This document shows, piece after piece, positions 1 to 12,434 of a stretch of DNA of 64,000 nucleotides. The notes beneath the pieces were generated by a model. The model was not told the DNA's origin. It did not search any database and saw only the letters and a program-made list of their open reading frames with translations. A program made the translations under genes and the position numbers. The stretch is from NCBI GenBank assembly GCA_015847255.1, contig JADLZK010002815.1:1-64000 (forward strand), in the 5' to 3' direction. The stretch's first letter is position 1, and the number at the start of each line of letters is the position of its first letter. The DNA is from Hyparrhenia diplandra (lineage: Eukaryota > Streptophyta > Magnoliopsida > Poales > Poaceae).

Positions 1-302
1 ATTTGGTCAAAGAAATAGTATAGAGCGAATTTGTAAAGTAAGTACTTTTTTTACCAGTATTCTGAATAGTGGCTAAGACATTTAGAGATCTCTCTCCTCG
101 AACAACCAATAGCGGACTAATTCAGGTTATAGCTAACAACAGCTAAATTGTACATAGAAGCAAATAGCGCTTGATCCTATATCTATTTTTTTTTCGGAAA
201 ACTCAAAAAGATTTGCGTCTCTTTGTATTTAAGAAAAGAAGTTTTTACTTAGGTAATAGTTTCGGGGGAGGTTAAAAGTTGTACAATATTTTGCCTCCGA
301 AA

Positions 303-2950
303 TCATGCATTACTCGTGAATGAGACAACTAAGATTGCAAGCCTCGGCGATCCACTGATCGGGCGGTTTGCTTGATCGTGGCGAGTAGTTGGTAGTGGTG
401 GTCGAGTTCTCTTGCGTTCCTTTCTTTCCATATCTCCCAGGCCTCCAAGGCTAATAGAGTGTCCGCCCCCTTTCAAGCTTTGTTGCCGTGCCATCTTCGC
501 CGCCATGATCATCCCACCATTGGGCGTAGAATTGGCGCCATTTTGCGAGGAGTCGCCCCAAGGACTACTAGGATGGTCCACTGCACTGCCCAAAGGCGAG
601 CACGATCGCGATGATGTAGTCGATGGACTCCGGCTCTGGTCACCACAGAAGCGGTTGTCGCCGCCTCAAGTCCATGTCTCCTCCTCCTGCTCGCTGTCTA
701 GTGCCGCCTCTCGATTGCTAGCCATAGGAAAATTCTCACTCTGGAAGGGCGCCCCATGTCTTCCGTGATCCGCGAGTGCACCCGGGATAGGGTGTGAGGT
801 CAAGCGTAAGGTTTGGTATGCCGATTTGGAGGAGTATTTTCGGAGGTTGACCATCTCAAATTAGGGGCGATCCTCTCCATCGGTTATATGCATTCTCAAT
901 GCAGCCCGAGATACTTATATGCAAGCGCTTTGGACCCGCCGGATATCCGGTAGCGTACCAAGCTCCGATCCTTGTAGACCCTCCGCGGCGGTTGTATTGT
1001 TGATGTGCAGCGGCCGGGCGAATTGGAGCAAATGAAGGGGCTATGTCTTTGACCGCGCTTCCCAGATCCATCTTCCAAATTCGAATGCGTGTGGATCTTC
1101 CATTGCTGATTCGTGTAAGTGGACATCTCAAAGAAAGCCACGCACATCCTTGTCGACCCTCAAACGGTAGCTCCGCCCATCGGTTCTCGTCAGATTGTTG
1201 AAGCCAAAACCATCGCGTCTGTAGGGCAATGGCAGTGAGTCGTAGGTCCGGGACACCAGGGCCCCCCAAGCTAGTAGGCCGGCATACCGTAGGCCAAGTG
1301 ACCATGCATTTACCCCAAATGGATCCTTCCTTCCTTGTCCATAGGAAGCACTGACTGATGTTGTTTATTTCTTGCAGTGCCCTGGGAGGTAGCTTGTCGC
1401 TATGATGGTGTATATGGGTATCGCCGAGGAGGGCGGATTTGATCAGATTAGCGCCCACTTCTTGCCATCGGCAGACCCGTGGACGGTGGGCGTCTTCTTG
1501 CCAGCGAGTCCGCGGTACATTGGGCTTGGCGTGCCTTGGGGATCTTCTTGGTCTTTGGCGGTAGTCCGGGTAGGTGATAGGAAACTTCGGAGATCTAGCA
1601 CCCAAGGACCACTCCTGCATTTGCTACATGTTGTTGTCGGTGTGTAGATCGAAGTGATTGAGCACATTGCGAGGTTGGTGCATAGGCTCGATGCTTGGCG
1701 AATATGCCGGGAGCTCCTTGATCAACCTTGACTACGCGGATCTGGATGCATGAAGATGATGATATCATCGGCGTAGAGGCTGTAGTGGTGTCGATCGTCG
1801 GTGCAGGTCGGAGGAGGTCGTCTTCCTTTGCTACTCCCACCCGGTCTCACGAACACCTCCATCACGATGATGAAAAGCATCGAAGATAAGGAATCACTTT
1901 GCGGACTCCTCGCTTGTGCTTGATGGGTCTTCTGTCTCCCGTTGAAGCGTGTATTCGCGGCCGAAATTGAGGTGAGCATGGAAGCCACCCATCTGCGCCA
2001 ACCCGCCCGGCCCGAAGGCCTGAAGTGTGCTCATTAGAAAGGGCCATGCCACGAGTGTCGAAAGCTTTGGAGATGTCCAACTTTAGTAGGGCCTTTGGAT
2101 TTTTTTTTTGTTCGAGGTAAACTACTGCCCTTTGGATGTACGAATTTGAAGTTGTCGTGGATAATCGCGGCCCTTGATGAAGGTGTTACGGTTTTGGCGA
2201 GATAATTTCTTGAAGCTTGGGTGTGAGGCGGGCAGCCAACGGCTTGGGACGCGATCTTTCGGGCTATGAATCATTGTGATCGGTCGGTAGTGTCGGCACT
2301 GAAGCATCCTGGTCTCTTTGGTAGGAGAGCCACAAATGCATTGTTGAACCTCCGAGTCTGCGGTTATCCCCGAAGAACAAGGAGTTTAGGGCGTCCATCA
2401 TATCACTCTTGACGATCACCCAACTTGACTTGTAGAAGCCCCCATGAACCCATCGAGGTCTAGGTGCCCTGTCGAAGGCATGTCCCGTGGCCGCCTCCAC
2501 CTCTTCCTCAGCGAGCGACTCCTCGATCATGTCCCTTTGGTTTGATCCCGATCCCGGCGAAGTCTATCGTGTGCTCCCTGGATCCGCTGCGGCCCGAACA
2601 CGACCTTGAAGTGGTTGTAGATAGCCGACTCCATGTCGTCTTGTGACGTCTGATGGCACCTCCCTTGTTGCGAAGACTAAGGATGGTATTCTTGCGCCTT
2701 CGTCCACTTGCTAGCAAATGAAAGTATTTAAAACCTATGCCTTTCATATACAATGTAATCAACACGACACACCTCCATACTTGTGGTCGGTCTCATTTGC
2801 TTCTTTGCGCCCGCCCGGTGGGGCTCTTTGCCTCTTCCTACTTCTTGTCTCCTTACCCACCCAAGCCTGTTATGACAGGTGATTCCGTGTGAGAGAATAA
2901 CCGTGCACGAGCACATAGGCTCTGTCGATAGAGCACACTTACACACTTGC
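303..2950 (-). mobile_element. Decayed LINE (non-LTR retrotransposon), reverse-transcriptase region
   Basis: Minus-strand frames read consecutively through the order of a plant L1-type ORF2. The linker before the RT is near 2500-2765 (KYFHLLASGRRRKN). The RT start with a GFYK motif is near 2264-2530. The RT core is near 1722-1990, with LFIIVMEV followed by the catalytic YADDIII box at about 1760-1775. The post-RT/zf-RVT side is near 856-1620 (LIKSALL, FLWTRKEGS, LGGPGVPDL). Frames change repeatedly and no ORF is intact, so the element is dead. The endonuclease half is absent, so the copy is 5'-truncated. A T-run near 186-193 may mark the poly(A) end, but I found no target-site duplication. 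Confidence 0.85.
2101..2127. repeat. Poly(T) micro-insertion inside the LINE relic
   Basis: GCCTTTGGAT (2091-2100) and CCCTTTGGAT (2128-2137) flank 9 T plus GTTCGAGGTAAACTACTG. The RT frame resumes after it, so it appears to have landed in the already dead LINE. Confidence 0.5.
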
Positions 2951-3618
2951 GTGACTCGCTACTTCACGTCTCCATGGTAGACCACTATGCCATATTTCAT
3001 AATCATTGTCGAGTCAAATAGGCAATAGTGGGTAAATCGATAATGATTGTGGTAGCCTCACCACTATCGGATATAGAATCAGCAATGATAAATGGTAAAA
3101 AAACATGTGTGTTTAATATAAAAAAATTGTGTGTTTCTTAGGATTTTAAGCCAAAACCTTAACATAAAGGTTTTGTCTTTTCCAATTACTAAAATTATAA
3201 ATTTTCGTATCTAACAACAATAAATAGTTGACATTGCGGTGTATGTTGTAGGAGGATAATGAAGCGCGCTGTAGTAAAAGATATGATGGAATCGGCCACT
3301 AGGTTGTTTCTTGGCGTCTATTATGAAAGGTAAGTCAAGCAAAAAATGTTCTAGGCAGTAATTTGGCCCCTTTATGTTTTAATTGTACCATGTGCTTTGT
3401 CATGCAACCCTTAATCCTTCCTCTACATAATTATGGATATTATATTGTGCATTTGACACTCCAAACAATCTTAAATGATATAGTTGTTAACAACGAAGGA
3501 GATATGGTTCACGCTGCTTGATGTCACGGTTGGCCTTGGGCTTTTGGTGACGGTGCATATCGAGGATCTAGCTGCTTGGTGGTTCTGAAAGCCCTACTTG
3601 ATCAACATGTATGGCTGA
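2951..3618. other. Intergenic, AT-rich, no feature recognised
   Basis: AT-rich sequence between the LINE relic and the putative LTR. I see no long ORF, RNA gene or inverted repeat. Confidence 0.5.
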
Positions 3619-4329
3619 TGTTGAAACTTGGGATTCCAACGGGGTGAGAGTCTCACTTTGGACATTGCTCCAAGGGGATAAGTAGAGTTTTGTGGCTAAG
3701 TATAGAACTCACAATATTCAATGGTAATAAATTCCATTCACCAACCAACAATATGGAGGGCCGAGCCCCCTATTTATAGTTTACAAGTGTGTAAGAACAT
3801 CAAGTTACACTTCTACCCTACAGGATGCCCAAAGATATTCCTAGGAGCTTGATCACCACCGTCATAGGGCTTTCTTGTCTAGTCACCACCGTCATAGGGC
3901 TTTCTTGTCTCTTTAAGTTGTGAACTGCCTTAGCTTCTTGGTCCGCAAAAGTCGGCCTATTTAGGGCCCGACCTCCGCTCCTGGTCCGCGCGGAGACTTA
4001 CGCCTTGGCCTAATCTCCGATTGGCTGCCCTGGTCGGTGTTAGGGCTCCCGCTTCAGCGTCTCCGCTAGGAACGACTTCATGGGCTGGGGCGTCGGCGGG
4101 AGACCTCAGCGTCATCCAAATAGAATAGCGAGACGGGTCTCCATGAGTCCTGCGGAGAAATTATCTCCGCCATGACTCGGTGTCGCCCTCCGTTGATCTC
4201 CGCGAGTCCCTACAAGGTAAAATAGAGTGCTGATTGAAGTTACAAGTTAGCCGCCCTGGGGACACCTCCGCCTACTAGCCAATCGGCTAGCAACACCTCC
4301 GCCACGTGTTGCGGACCCATGTCCCAACA
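3619..4329 (-). mobile_element. Probable solo LTR
   Basis: The block starts TGTTGAAAC and ends GTCCCAACA, so both strands begin TGTTG and end CAACA as LTRs do. Read on the minus strand it contains a TATA-like box (CTATAAATAG, + coordinates about 3766-3780) about 550 bp from its start, followed by about 150 bp, which suits a U3-R-U5 layout. No internal retrotransposon domain flanks it, so it is best read as a solo LTR of about 710 bp. No convincing 5-bp target duplication is visible, which lowers confidence. Confidence 0.5.
3851..3910. repeat. Tandem duplication, 30-bp unit x2
   Basis: Two nearly identical 30-bp units (3851-3880 and 3881-3910) containing CACCACCGTCATAGGGC lie inside the putative LTR. 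They differ only at the first two bases of the unit. Confidence 0.9.
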
Positions 4330-5243
4330 ACCGTTTGTTTGACTCCTTGTTGCTTCTCGTCACTTGGAGAATTTGGAAGGAGCGAGAACAATCACACGTT
4401 CAGGAGGATCATAGTCCCTATGAGTTATTTAGGCAGGTCTTTAGCGCCATGGCTTTTTGGTCACAGCGTTTTCTTTTTGTGAATTTTTTTGTCGCAAGCG
4501 TTTGTTAACTATGTAATCACAAAATAGAACCCAATAGTCTCCTTGCGTCCCCTGAGGAGGGCTCCTCGCCTTCTTTGGCGTGTAATTTGTTTTAACTTTC
4601 CCTTATAATGAAACTGGGGTGATGGCTCGATGGTGAAAAAAAAGTAAAAGTTGTTAATTGCAGAATTGTAGATCTTGTCGAGCACTACAACTTTGATGTT
4701 GACTTTATTTCCATTTAACATTGTTAATCATCTCAAATATGATCTTAGGACTTATATTGCACATTTAGACTTGTAAACCATTTCATCGTATCAAAAGGTT
4801 ATCAACTATAAAGTTTGAGGTCATTTTAATAAAACGTCCTTATTGTCTCCTTCGTGCTGTGGTAAGGGGTATAAATGGATAGTTTGACCTAAATAAACCT
4901 AGTAAGTGGATACACTCGTATTTTTAAAACTAGCACTAGATAGCTTAGATGAGACTTAGTGATGGATGAAATTCAAAATACAAACTCAAAAGAGTTGAAT
5001 CGGAGAAGTAGGAGGTTAATTAGTAGCACCGAATCAAGAGTCTAATGTTCACACAAAATCAATGTCTCAAGTTATAGCCACTGCATTTCAACAGCAATGT
5101 TATTTTTAGATACGACCGTATCAGTCGGAAAAAAGATGCCTACGACGACTTTGTTAATCTTAACATTTATTGGTACACAACCTCAATTAGTATGTGTGCG
5201 TATGTTCCCGAGCGCGCATGCCGTCGGGGCTAGCGACGTTGAG
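4330..5243. other. Intergenic, no feature recognised
   Basis: Mostly AT-rich sequence with short ORFs only. I see nothing that resembles a gene or a complete transposon. Confidence 0.5.
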
Positions 5244-5577
5244 AACTATCTCAAATAGTGTTGCATGTCGCACCTAGAAGTTTTAAATTTTTTGAAACTT
5301 TACACACCAATAGTACTACACTAGATGTGCACTATACCAAAATTTGAGATTCAAACAACTTTTGTAAAAATTCATATGAAAAAAACAAATTTCATCCATC
5401 CTTCCATTTTGTCCTCTAGTGGCTGAAATTTTTTTTTTCATATGAATTTTTACAAAAGTTGTTTGAATCTCAAATTTTGAGACAATGCACATCTAGTTGA
5501 GTACTATTGGTCTGTAAAGTTTCAAAAAAATTTTAAAACTTTCTAAAATCGATATGCAAGACTATTAAGATAATTCG
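5244..5577. mobile_element. Hairpin MITE with near full-length inverted repeats
   Basis: The left arm (about 5244-5385) and right arm (about 5430-5577) are reverse complements with scattered mismatches. Matching blocks include CATATGAA with TACAAAAGTTGTTTGAAT on the right arm, opposite ATTCAAACAACTTTTGTA on the left. The arms meet at a short loop near 5390-5430. The whole unit of about 330 bp can fold into one long stem, typical of foldback MITEs. The outermost bases align as ACTATCTCAAATAG against the complement of CTATTAAGATAATT. The superfamily cannot be decided because no clear target duplication is seen. Confidence 0.8.
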
Positions 5578-6055
5578 GCGGTAAGGGGCCGACTTTTGAC
5601 TGATTCCACCTCACTATCCCAATTCCCAAATGCATGATCCACAGGCTACTCGATCGTCTGCACGACTACGCGTGATGACGTGAACCTGACGGATAGGCGG
5701 CCGAGAATCAAGATTGGTGTGCCGCGAGACCAGTTGCCTGGCTGCTGGCGTCCTTTCCTCCCTCCCCGTGCCGCCTCGCGCACTGCCGCACGCCTACCTG
5801 CAGCCCAGCACTGCCTTTGCCCGCGCACGCATGCCCCAGAAATAAAGCCGTCGCCCTTCCGCGCCGTTGGGGCGTCATAACTGAGAGCACACGAGGGCGT
5901 GCGCTCCGGCCCGCCCATTCTTCCAGCAGCAGCCAGCTGCCAGCAGCGGAGTAGAGTAAGCACAGTCTGCCTCTCCTCTACTTTTGCCGTTTTGCGCACC
6001 CCACAACGGGGCCAGCCGGGCGCACTCACCGTCGCGGCTCCGGCGGCCGGCTGCC
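5578..6055 (+). promoter_or_regulatory. GC-rich 5' region of the GT90 gene
   Basis: The base composition switches sharply to GC- and CpG-rich about 5650 and stays so up to the start codon at 6056, as is usual for promoter/leader regions of grass genes. ORFs in this stretch are compositional and no core promoter element is assigned. Extent is inferred. Confidence 0.35.
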
Positions 6056-9000
6056 ATGGCGACGACGGCCGCCCCGGCACCGACGGACTGCCGGGTACGC
6101 ACCGTGCTCGCGGCGGCGCTGTCGAGGACCACCGCCGCCTTCCTCTTCCTCTCCGTCATCGCCGTCGGGGTGATCGTCTCGGGGCGCTGGATCACCACCG
6201 CCACCACCGCTGTGAGTCCACGCACGCTCTCTGATTCCTTCTTGTCTCGATGTCACGATTGGCGCATCCCTTTTTGTTGCGGCGCTAAGTTTTTCTTGTT
6301 AGAAACTGCAAAAAGGGCGACCAGCGATGGAGTAACTTCCTCTCTGAGAACAAGAGTGCGCGAATTAGCTTGCTGTATTTTGACTTTTTGAGAACAACAA
6401 ACCGGCGTAGGCGTGGAGCTGGCGGTTTTTTCCTTTTCTAGCCGGCGCGCCTTGCTGTGTGATCGTGCTCTGCTTGGCCTACAAATGGTTGCCTTGCCTG
6501 GTAGCAGCCAGCGGAAAACCCTTATCTGCAGTGCAGTGCAGTGCAGTGCAGTGCACCTAATTCTAAATTCTGCATCGCGTACTGTATTTGCGTTCGCTAG
6601 GCTGACTTGCTAATCGAGGCCACAACGACATGTGGTAGAGTTATTTTCAAAGCTGAAAAAAAAAACAGTTTTCCCCTCCATAATTGCTGCATGATGAGTT
6701 GTAGGCTTCCAGTACTCCTAGTAGCTCAGAAAGGAGCGAGCTAGCTAGTCATACAAAGTTTATTCCTTTAGCTGACTTTTTATTTTACGGTGAAGATGAA
6801 GCGTCGTGTAGTGGCCACTAAGACAAGGAGAGCGACTGAATGAGAGAGACTAGGCGGCGGTGCTACTGCTTTGTTTGTGAACGCTAGGGGACCCCAGATC
6901 GAGAGAAGAGGCTTGCTAGTACTTTCTGAGTGTACTGTAGGAGTACGTGTTTTGCCCGGCACGTCACACACTGCTCGATGACTGCTCGTTCTTGCAACGG
7001 ATTGGTATACGATCACGGGAGTTCGTGTAGTTTCCTTTCAAAAAAAAAAAAAAAAAAAAAAAAAAGTTCGTGTAGCGGTCTAGGCTAGTCGTCGTTAAAG
7101 AACAGGTTCAAATGGAAAGTGACATAATTTAACACTTGCGCAAAAAAAAGAAAAAGAGTGGAAAAAGAGAGAGAGCGAAATAAAAAGCCCAACAACCCAA
7201 AGGAGGCAAGGAGCGTTTGTTCATGGCTCCTGTGACATGTGATGTGCCGTGACCAAGCGGATATTACCTTGCACGAACCCTCGCAGAAACGGCAGCATTC
7301 GGCTGCGGGTGGAGCTGGCAGCTGCGGCGGTCTAACAGCCGGACTCCTATTGCACGCTTATTTGCTGACTCAGGCTAACAGCGAATAAAAATCATTGATT
7401 CTGAAAAAGAACATTAATCAACCCGACATGTAAAGAAAGGAGAGATATTCCTGCGAGAAACATTAATCCAAGGAAACTCTAAAAAAGCTATGCAAGGAGT
7501 TGAAGGAGTCCGGTAATAAATAAACTATGACAGCGTATTACGAGCGCTATATTATGCTCTAACAGATATAGAGGCCGGATTAATAAAAATCTATCATTAA
7601 AAAAAAAATGCTCTAACAAGTGTTGACGAGCCTTCTTGGTTCAGCTAATGTTCTGTGATAGCTTATAATTGGGCTTGCATAACCGAATCACATCTGCATT
7701 GGGCCTTAGGGCCCAAATGGTTTACTATTCTAATGACTTCTTTTGGACCAACCGTTTTTAATTTTAATTAGGGATTTTTAATTATTCGTCGCCTTACTCT
7801 CCTTTGAGCCTTTTTTCATAGGTACCATTATAAAAATTGCTACTATCACCAAAGCCACTAAAAAGTTGGGACTTGTACCGGTAACATCGACATTTTAGAC
7901 TCTTTTCGCTCGTGCCACTCCGTCCCGGGCGTTAGAATTCCACCGTTTAGCCACTGATTTGGCGGGGCCGGCGCAAGTGAAAATGTCCTGGCTGCCCTCC
8001 TTTTCTTTCTCCGGTGGCGGTTGGGCTGGCGGCACCGAGGACACCCCACCGGCCCCACATGTCATAAAGAGAGGGACGATGTCAGCGAGGTCCAAGGCGC
8101 CTCGGTGAGGCCCGGCAGCGACGCGGAGAGGTCGAGCGGCGTGGCGAGGTCTGATGCGACTCCCCTTACCTCGTCTTGATCTTCGTCCAACTGCGGCGGC
8201 CGCGCCGATCGCGCTAGTCGGGCGGCCAGCCGCCGCAGCACGAGGAGGACTCGCGGAGGCACGCGCGATGCGACCGGGCCGCCCGACATGTCCTGGGCGG
8301 CGCGAGATCGGATAGAAGTCGTGTTAAGCGGCGGCAGAGCTCGACCGCTGGTGATGGACGCGATTGCGCCCAGCGAGAGCGGAGTCGGCATGTCGGACGA
8401 CGCCGACCAGTCACAGCGCCAAGCGGTCTGCGAAGCGGCGCGGCGGCTCCTAGCTCGTAGGCCGCCCCTCAGCGCGGACGGCGGCGGCGTCGAGTCGCTC
8501 CCGTTCGCCCAGTGCGGCGTTGTCCGTGAGCGCCCGTTGTGCGATCCGCGACGAGGATGGTGGCGGCACCGGCCATCCGGGCGGCGTAGCGGCGTCGTTC
8601 TCTTCGGGCGGCGGTCAGCCGGCGACCCGCGGCGTGTCTGGCGTAGCGGTGGCATCGCCCAGCGAGGTTCTTCCAGGCGTCAAGCGGTCGACGGCGAGGG
8701 CGGCGCACCTAGGCCCGGCGGCGGCCGGGTCACCGGAGGATTCCCTCGATGCTCGTGCGGCGCTTGGCGGCGACGCATGCCGTCTTTGCGCGTGCGCTCT
8801 CGCGGCAAGTCGGTGGGTTCAGCGGTCGAGCTCCCGAGCGGCGTCCGAATCCGCCACGCGTCGGCTGCAGCGTGCCTCCCTCGGATGGATCTCCGTGAGC
8901 CAGCCACCTCCGTGGCGCCGCGTCGACCCTGCGGAGGTTCGCCCGGCAACCTTGTGAGCTGCGGCCGCGGGAGGCCGCAGCGCCGCGGCATGCGGCATGT

Positions 9001-12000
9001 CGCCCGCGCGCTCGTAGCCATCACCCGCGGCGCTCCGGTTGAATACAAAGGGGCGGACGAGAGCGTCGGCCGGTCGGCGGAAGTAGTCGGCGAAGAACCT
9101 CGGCTCTCGGCTGGCCGCGGCCTGGCGTGGCGAGTCGGCGGAGGGCTCGGCGGCCGATGGAAGGCCTCCATGGAATGCGGGCGGGGCGGAAGCCGCGAAG
9201 GGAAGCCGGCGCGGTGGGGGCCGGGGCGGCGTGGCGCGGCCATGGGCGGTGGGCTCGGCCAGCAGCGGTGGGGGTGGAGGTGGGCGTGGCGGCTAGATCT
9301 TGACGAGGGAAGGACGCCCGGCCGAGGGCCGGCTGGAGGCGGCCGGCGTGAGGGCGGGCGTGGGCCGGGTGGAGAAAGAAAGGGCATCCAGGGACATTTC
9401 ACTTGCCGGGCCCGCCCCGGTCAGTGGCTAAACGGTGGAATTCTAACGCCCAGGGGACGGAGTGTGGCGAGCGAAAAAGAGTCTAAAATGTCGATGTTCA
9501 CCTGTATAAGTCAGAACTTTTTAGTGTGGCTTTGGTGATAGTAGCGATTTTTATAATGGTGCCTGTGAAAAGGCTCTTACTCTTTGCCGTTGCAGGGACC
9601 CCTGACGCGCCTCCCGACCACCGCGGCCATTCCCGCCGCCGCCGTACTCCACCACCCCGAAACGCAACAGCTACCACCGTCACCGCCGCCTCCTCCCCTT
9701 CCCGACCACCACCTCCCTCCTACACCATCTCCTGCCCCAGTCTCAACCTCTCCAATCCCGCCAAAGCGCCCAAAACCTCCCGAACCCTCGCGCGCGCGCG
9801 CTCTCCTCTCCCTCCATCTGCCCCGCCTCCCCCAGCCCGCCCCCGCCCTCCTCCGCCGCCTCGCCGTCCTCCAACAGCTCGTGCCCGTCCTACTTCCGCT
9901 TCATCCACGAGGACCTCCGCCCATGGCGCGCTGCGGGCAGGATCACGCACGCCATGCTCGACCGCGCCCGCCTCACCGCCACGTTCCGCCTCATCGTGCT
10001 GGGGGCCGCGCCTACGTCCAGCGGTTCCGCCCCGCGTTCCAGACCCGGGACCTCTTCACCATCTGGGGCGTCCTCCAGCTGCTCCGTCGCTACCCCGGCC
10101 GCGTCCCCGATCTCGACCTCATGTTCGACACCGTCGACTGGCCCGTCGTCCGCGCCCACCTCTACCGGGAAGTACGCTGATGTGTTGCCACCGCTGTTCC
10201 GCTACTGCGGGGATGATAAAACGCTGGATATCGCCTTCCCGGATTGGTCATTTTGGGGATGGTAATTTTACTTGCTTGCTTGTTTGAATTGCACATTTTC
10301 AGTCCAAAAGGCATAAATTGGGAACTGAACACAAAATTGATGTCAATTATACGCACACGTCATCAATCAAAGAGCTACTGAACTGAATGCACCATTTCTA
10401 TTCCCTACTTATATGCATATGAAGTACAACAGTTCTAATGATACTGACTATCCTTCTTTGGCAGGCCAGAGATCAACATAAAGCCATGGGATGCCCTGCA
10501 GGAGGACTTGAAGGATGGTAATAACAGAGTGAGATGGATGGATAGAGAGCCTTATGCTTACTGGAAAGGGAATCCATCAGTTTCTGTGACACGCAAGGAA
10601 CTGGTTAAGTGTAATGTCTCTAGTACACATGATTGGAACGCAAGGATTTATGCTCAGGTAACATGTTTTCTGTTAATTTTTCCATCCCTGCAATAGGGAT
10701 CCTTGGAGAAAGTAGACTCACTCTGTCCCCCCTTAATAGATTAAAATGGTTCTCTTCGAATTTAGTAAATAGTGTTAGCTGTTTGCTTCTGTATATGTCT
10801 TACTTTATTTTTCGTTTTCTGGGACGTAGGACTGGTTCAAGGAGAGCAACGCAGGATATAAGGACTCAGATTTGAGTGGTCAGTGTGCTCACAGGTTTGC
10901 CTTCTTGTTTTCTTTTTCTTGTTGAGTACTTGAGTTATCACAAGTAAGGAGTCACAAAGTTCTATCAATAGCACTTTATGTTCTTAGCACTTTTGCTTAA
11001 CCGTTTACAGGTACAAGATCTATATTGAAGGATCAGCGTGGTCCATCAGTGAGAAATATATACTAGCATGTGATTCAATGACCCTGTTGGTTACACCAAG
11101 ATACTATGATTTCTTTTCAAGGTCACTTATGCCGATTCAGCATTATTGGCCTGTTCGGGATGACAATAAATGTGCCTCCATAAAATATGCTGTTGATTGG
11201 GGCAACTCGCACAAGCAACTGGTATCTTTACATCTATCTATATTTTGTCATCTACATTTGTAGGCAATTTTTGCAGTGCTAAACATTAGATTTGGAAATA
11301 ATAGTAATAAGCTCTGCTTGTTACTAATTGAAGTCCAGTTGAGATGCAGCCTACAGTCTATGGTGTGAACCCAATGTGCCTAATCTTTCTTAGGATATCT
11401 ATGTCTCATTGTAATTAAACCATCACCCGCAGGTGCTACTGAAAGGGTTTGGTGCAAACAGCTTCTGCCCCTAATTATCCACCATGATGCAAAATATGGT
11501 AGAATATAAAATGGACCAAGGATAATGCTAATATTTGAGCATGGGATTGAGAACTGAAAGATGCAAGTTTTTCAGCCAAAACTGGCAATGACCTACTTTT
11601 CAACTTAGGCTGGATACACTGGGCTTCTCTTCACTAACAGACTAACAGTAACAGTCATTTTGAGTTTTCCATAGAGTTAGAAAACTTTTAAATGGTACTA
11701 CCTCTGAATCTGATCCAAAACAGGATGCATGCTAATAAAAATGCTTTAGGTATGCCCTAGGATTCAACTCGGGAGTCGAGACCATTATGCTAATAGAAAT
11801 GGTTTAGTTTTGTCAAGCAAAACTTTATATTGCCATCATCAAAAGTACTTCAATGGTAATATAGTTTTATGAATTCAATGCACTTAGAAAAATAAAAACT
11901 CAAGGTGAGTGTTAATGTTATAAACAACTATTAAATTGGATAGGTAACAATGTTTTTTACTTGCACTGTTTAGGACTTTTAGCGTGCTTTTATGCTGCAA

Positions 12001-12434
12001 TCTCTTATATTTTTCTCTATCTTGGTGAGAAATATACTATTTTTTCTCAAATGAAATACTTTTCTCATACTCTAAATCTTTCATAGGCACAACGCATAGG
12101 AAAACAAGCAAGTAATTTCATTCATGAAGAGCTCAGTATGGACCATGTTTATGACTACATGCTTCATCTTCTAACTGAATATGCCAAGCTCCTAAAGTTC
12201 AAGCCCACTAAGCCACCTGAGGCTGTTGAGGTCTGTTCAGAGTCTTTGGTCTGCCAAGCTGAAGGCCTCGAGAAGAAGTTTCTTATGGAATCCATGGTGA
12301 AGTTTGCCCGTGATGCAGGCCCATGTGATCTGCCTCCTCCCTTCGACCCTCATGAGCTCAAGATGCTAAAGCAGAGGAAAGAAAATTCAATAAAGCAGAT
12401 TCAAATGTGGGAGCAAAGAGATTTAGGGGCTTAG
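6056..12434 (+). CDS. GT90 family (rumi/DUF821-like) O-glycosyltransferase
   Basis: Six exons are proposed: 6056-6211, 9596-10261, 10465-10657, 10830-10894, 11011-11221 and 12087-12434, all with GT-AG borders and consistent phases. The product is about 545 aa. Exon 1 encodes a short cytosolic N-terminus and one hydrophobic segment (about residues 28-45), giving a type II membrane anchor expected in ER/Golgi. Exon 2 starts with a Pro-rich stem, then the catalytic domain: CPSYFRFIHEDLRPW, FQTRDLFTIWGVLQLLRRYP, DLDLMFDTVDWP, PPLFRYC, FPDWSFWGW, then EPYAYWKGNP in exon 3 and YKIYIEGSAWSISEKYILA in exon 5. The family transfers glucose or xylose to proteins or glycans in animals; the acceptor of plant members is not known to me. 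Exon 2 has at least three 1-2 bp indels (early Pro-rich part, near 10000 in a G-run, near 10168). Intron 1 carries a transposon. Confidence 0.85.
6528..6554. repeat. (GCAGT)n microsatellite
   Basis: Five to six perfect GCAGT units in intron 1 of the GT90 gene. Confidence 0.9.
7031..7064. repeat. Micro-insertion with poly(A) flanked by 11-bp direct repeat
   Basis: The sequence AGTTCGTGTAG occurs at 7020-7030 and again at 7065-7075. Between the copies lies a short insert, TTTCCTTTC followed by about 25 A. The arrangement has the form of a severely truncated retroposed tail with a target-site duplication. It sits in GT90 intron 1. Confidence 0.7.
7565..7607 (+). repeat. 43-bp A-tailed micro-insertion flanked by 11-bp direct repeat
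   Basis: ATGCTCTAACA occurs at 7554-7564 and 7608-7618. The 43-bp insert between them contains GAGGCCGGATTAATAAAAAT and ends in an A-run, like the last bases of a grass LINE 3' end. It lies in GT90 intron 1. Confidence 0.75.
7806..9576. mobile_element. Pack-MULE-like element in GT90 intron 1
   Basis: The two ends are long terminal inverted repeats of about 200 bp. The left end (GAGCCTTTTTTCATAGGTAC, then CCATTATAAAAATTGCTACT) matches the reverse complement of the right end (GAGCCTTTTCACAGGCACC and onward) through the block CATTTTAGACTCTTTTCGCTCG and beyond. Flanks share TTACTCT (7794-7800 and 9577-9583), consistent with a decayed 9-bp Mutator-type duplication. The internal part (about 8020-9400) is very GC- and CpG-rich, unlike the AT-rich intron around it, which is typical of captured genic DNA. 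It encodes no transposase. Long ORFs there exist on both strands and are compositional; I recognise no captured gene. It ends only 19 bp before exon 2. Confidence 0.8.

Noticed and set aside
8680..9402. 240-codon minus-strand frame in the same element
   Set aside because: Pro/Arg-rich, overlapping the plus-strand frame, no motif; treated as compositional.
8288..9538. 416-codon open frame on the plus strand inside GT90 intron 1
   Set aside because: It lies in the GC-rich interior of the MULE-like element, overlaps equally long frames on the other strand and shows no domain; stop codons are rare at this base composition.
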